Part shown: positions 5,076-5,086 of the stretch, piece after piece
Numbering within the stretch: position 1 is the stretch's first letter
How the letters are laid out: the number at the start of each line of letters is the position of its first letter
From: Bacillota bacterium
GTDB taxonomy: Bacteria; Bacillota_I; Bacilli_A; RFN20; CAG-826
Assembly (NCBI GenBank): GCA_023457325.1
Contig: JAEWLX010000036.1
Coordinates: 1-5,086 of the forward strand
DNA length: 5,086 bases
Direction: 5' to 3'
Notes under the pieces: model-generated
What the model was told of the DNA's origin: nothing
Database searches by the model: none
Seen by the model: only the letters and a program-made list of their open reading frames with translations
Translations under genes and position numbers: made by a program

Positions 5076-5086
5076 TTATCTAACAT

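Noticed and set aside
5051..5079. T7 run preceded by AGC...GCT as a plus-strand terminator
   Set aside because: The possible stem is only three to four pairs including a wobble, and there is no plus-strand gene to terminate.
4898..5083. 61-codon plus-strand frame at the right edge
   Set aside because: It has no ribosome-binding site and no recognisable motif, starts within the inverted repeat, and overlaps the opposite-strand frame with the methyltransferase-like motif.
1..5086. CRISPR array, tRNA, rRNA or complete insertion sequence
   Set aside because: No regularly spaced repeats, cloverleaf-like sequence, rRNA segments or intact transposase reading frame were seen on either strand.

Overview
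The window is low-GC bacterial DNA, richest in A+T between genes. It uses the standard genetic code: Trp is TGG and every complete gene ends in TAA. A lipobox-bearing M6 metallopeptidase, a Fic protein of a type familiar from Bacillota, and a HipA/CtkA-like kinase together suggest a gut or host-associated Bacillota or Mollicutes relative (inference; no taxonomic marker gene is intact here). All four recognisable genes lie on the minus strand. The region looks accessory, with long non-coding gaps and at least three decayed gene fragments.

Layout from left to right. Positions 1-214 hold the N-terminal 71 codons of a HipA/CtkA-like kinase running off the left edge, with a good promoter just upstream. 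Positions 215-461 are non-coding and contain an 8-bp inverted repeat. Positions 462-837 hold a broken minus-strand gene: a winged-helix-like segment, an in-frame TAA and a probable homopolymer frameshift. Positions 967-1566 encode a small P-loop kinase. Positions 1567-1884 are a gap carrying a plus-strand fragment of a second M6 peptidase, nearly identical over a short stretch to part of the intact M6 gene that follows. Positions 1885-3660 encode a secreted, lipid-anchored M6-family metallopeptidase whose sampled lines are richer in G+C than those of the neighbouring Fic gene. Positions 3661-3902 are non-coding and include a GC-richer patch, a TG microsatellite and candidate terminators. Positions 3903-4856 encode a Fic-domain protein in which the usual catalytic His is Gln. 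The last 230 bases contain a 9-bp inverted repeat around the fic promoter and, on the minus strand, a short fragment resembling the C-terminus of RumA/TrmA-type RNA uracil methyltransferases.

The genes do not form an obvious pathway or operon: each intact gene is separated from the next by more than 200 bases and appears to have its own promoter. Three of the four (HipA-like, P-loop kinase, Fic) belong to broad families rich in toxin, persistence and defence proteins that act through nucleotides. With the gene debris, this fits a small accessory or degrading island. I see no convincing evidence for a new multi-gene system. The most notable points are the His-to-Gln Fic active site with its symmetric promoter, and the inverted M6 paralogue remnant.
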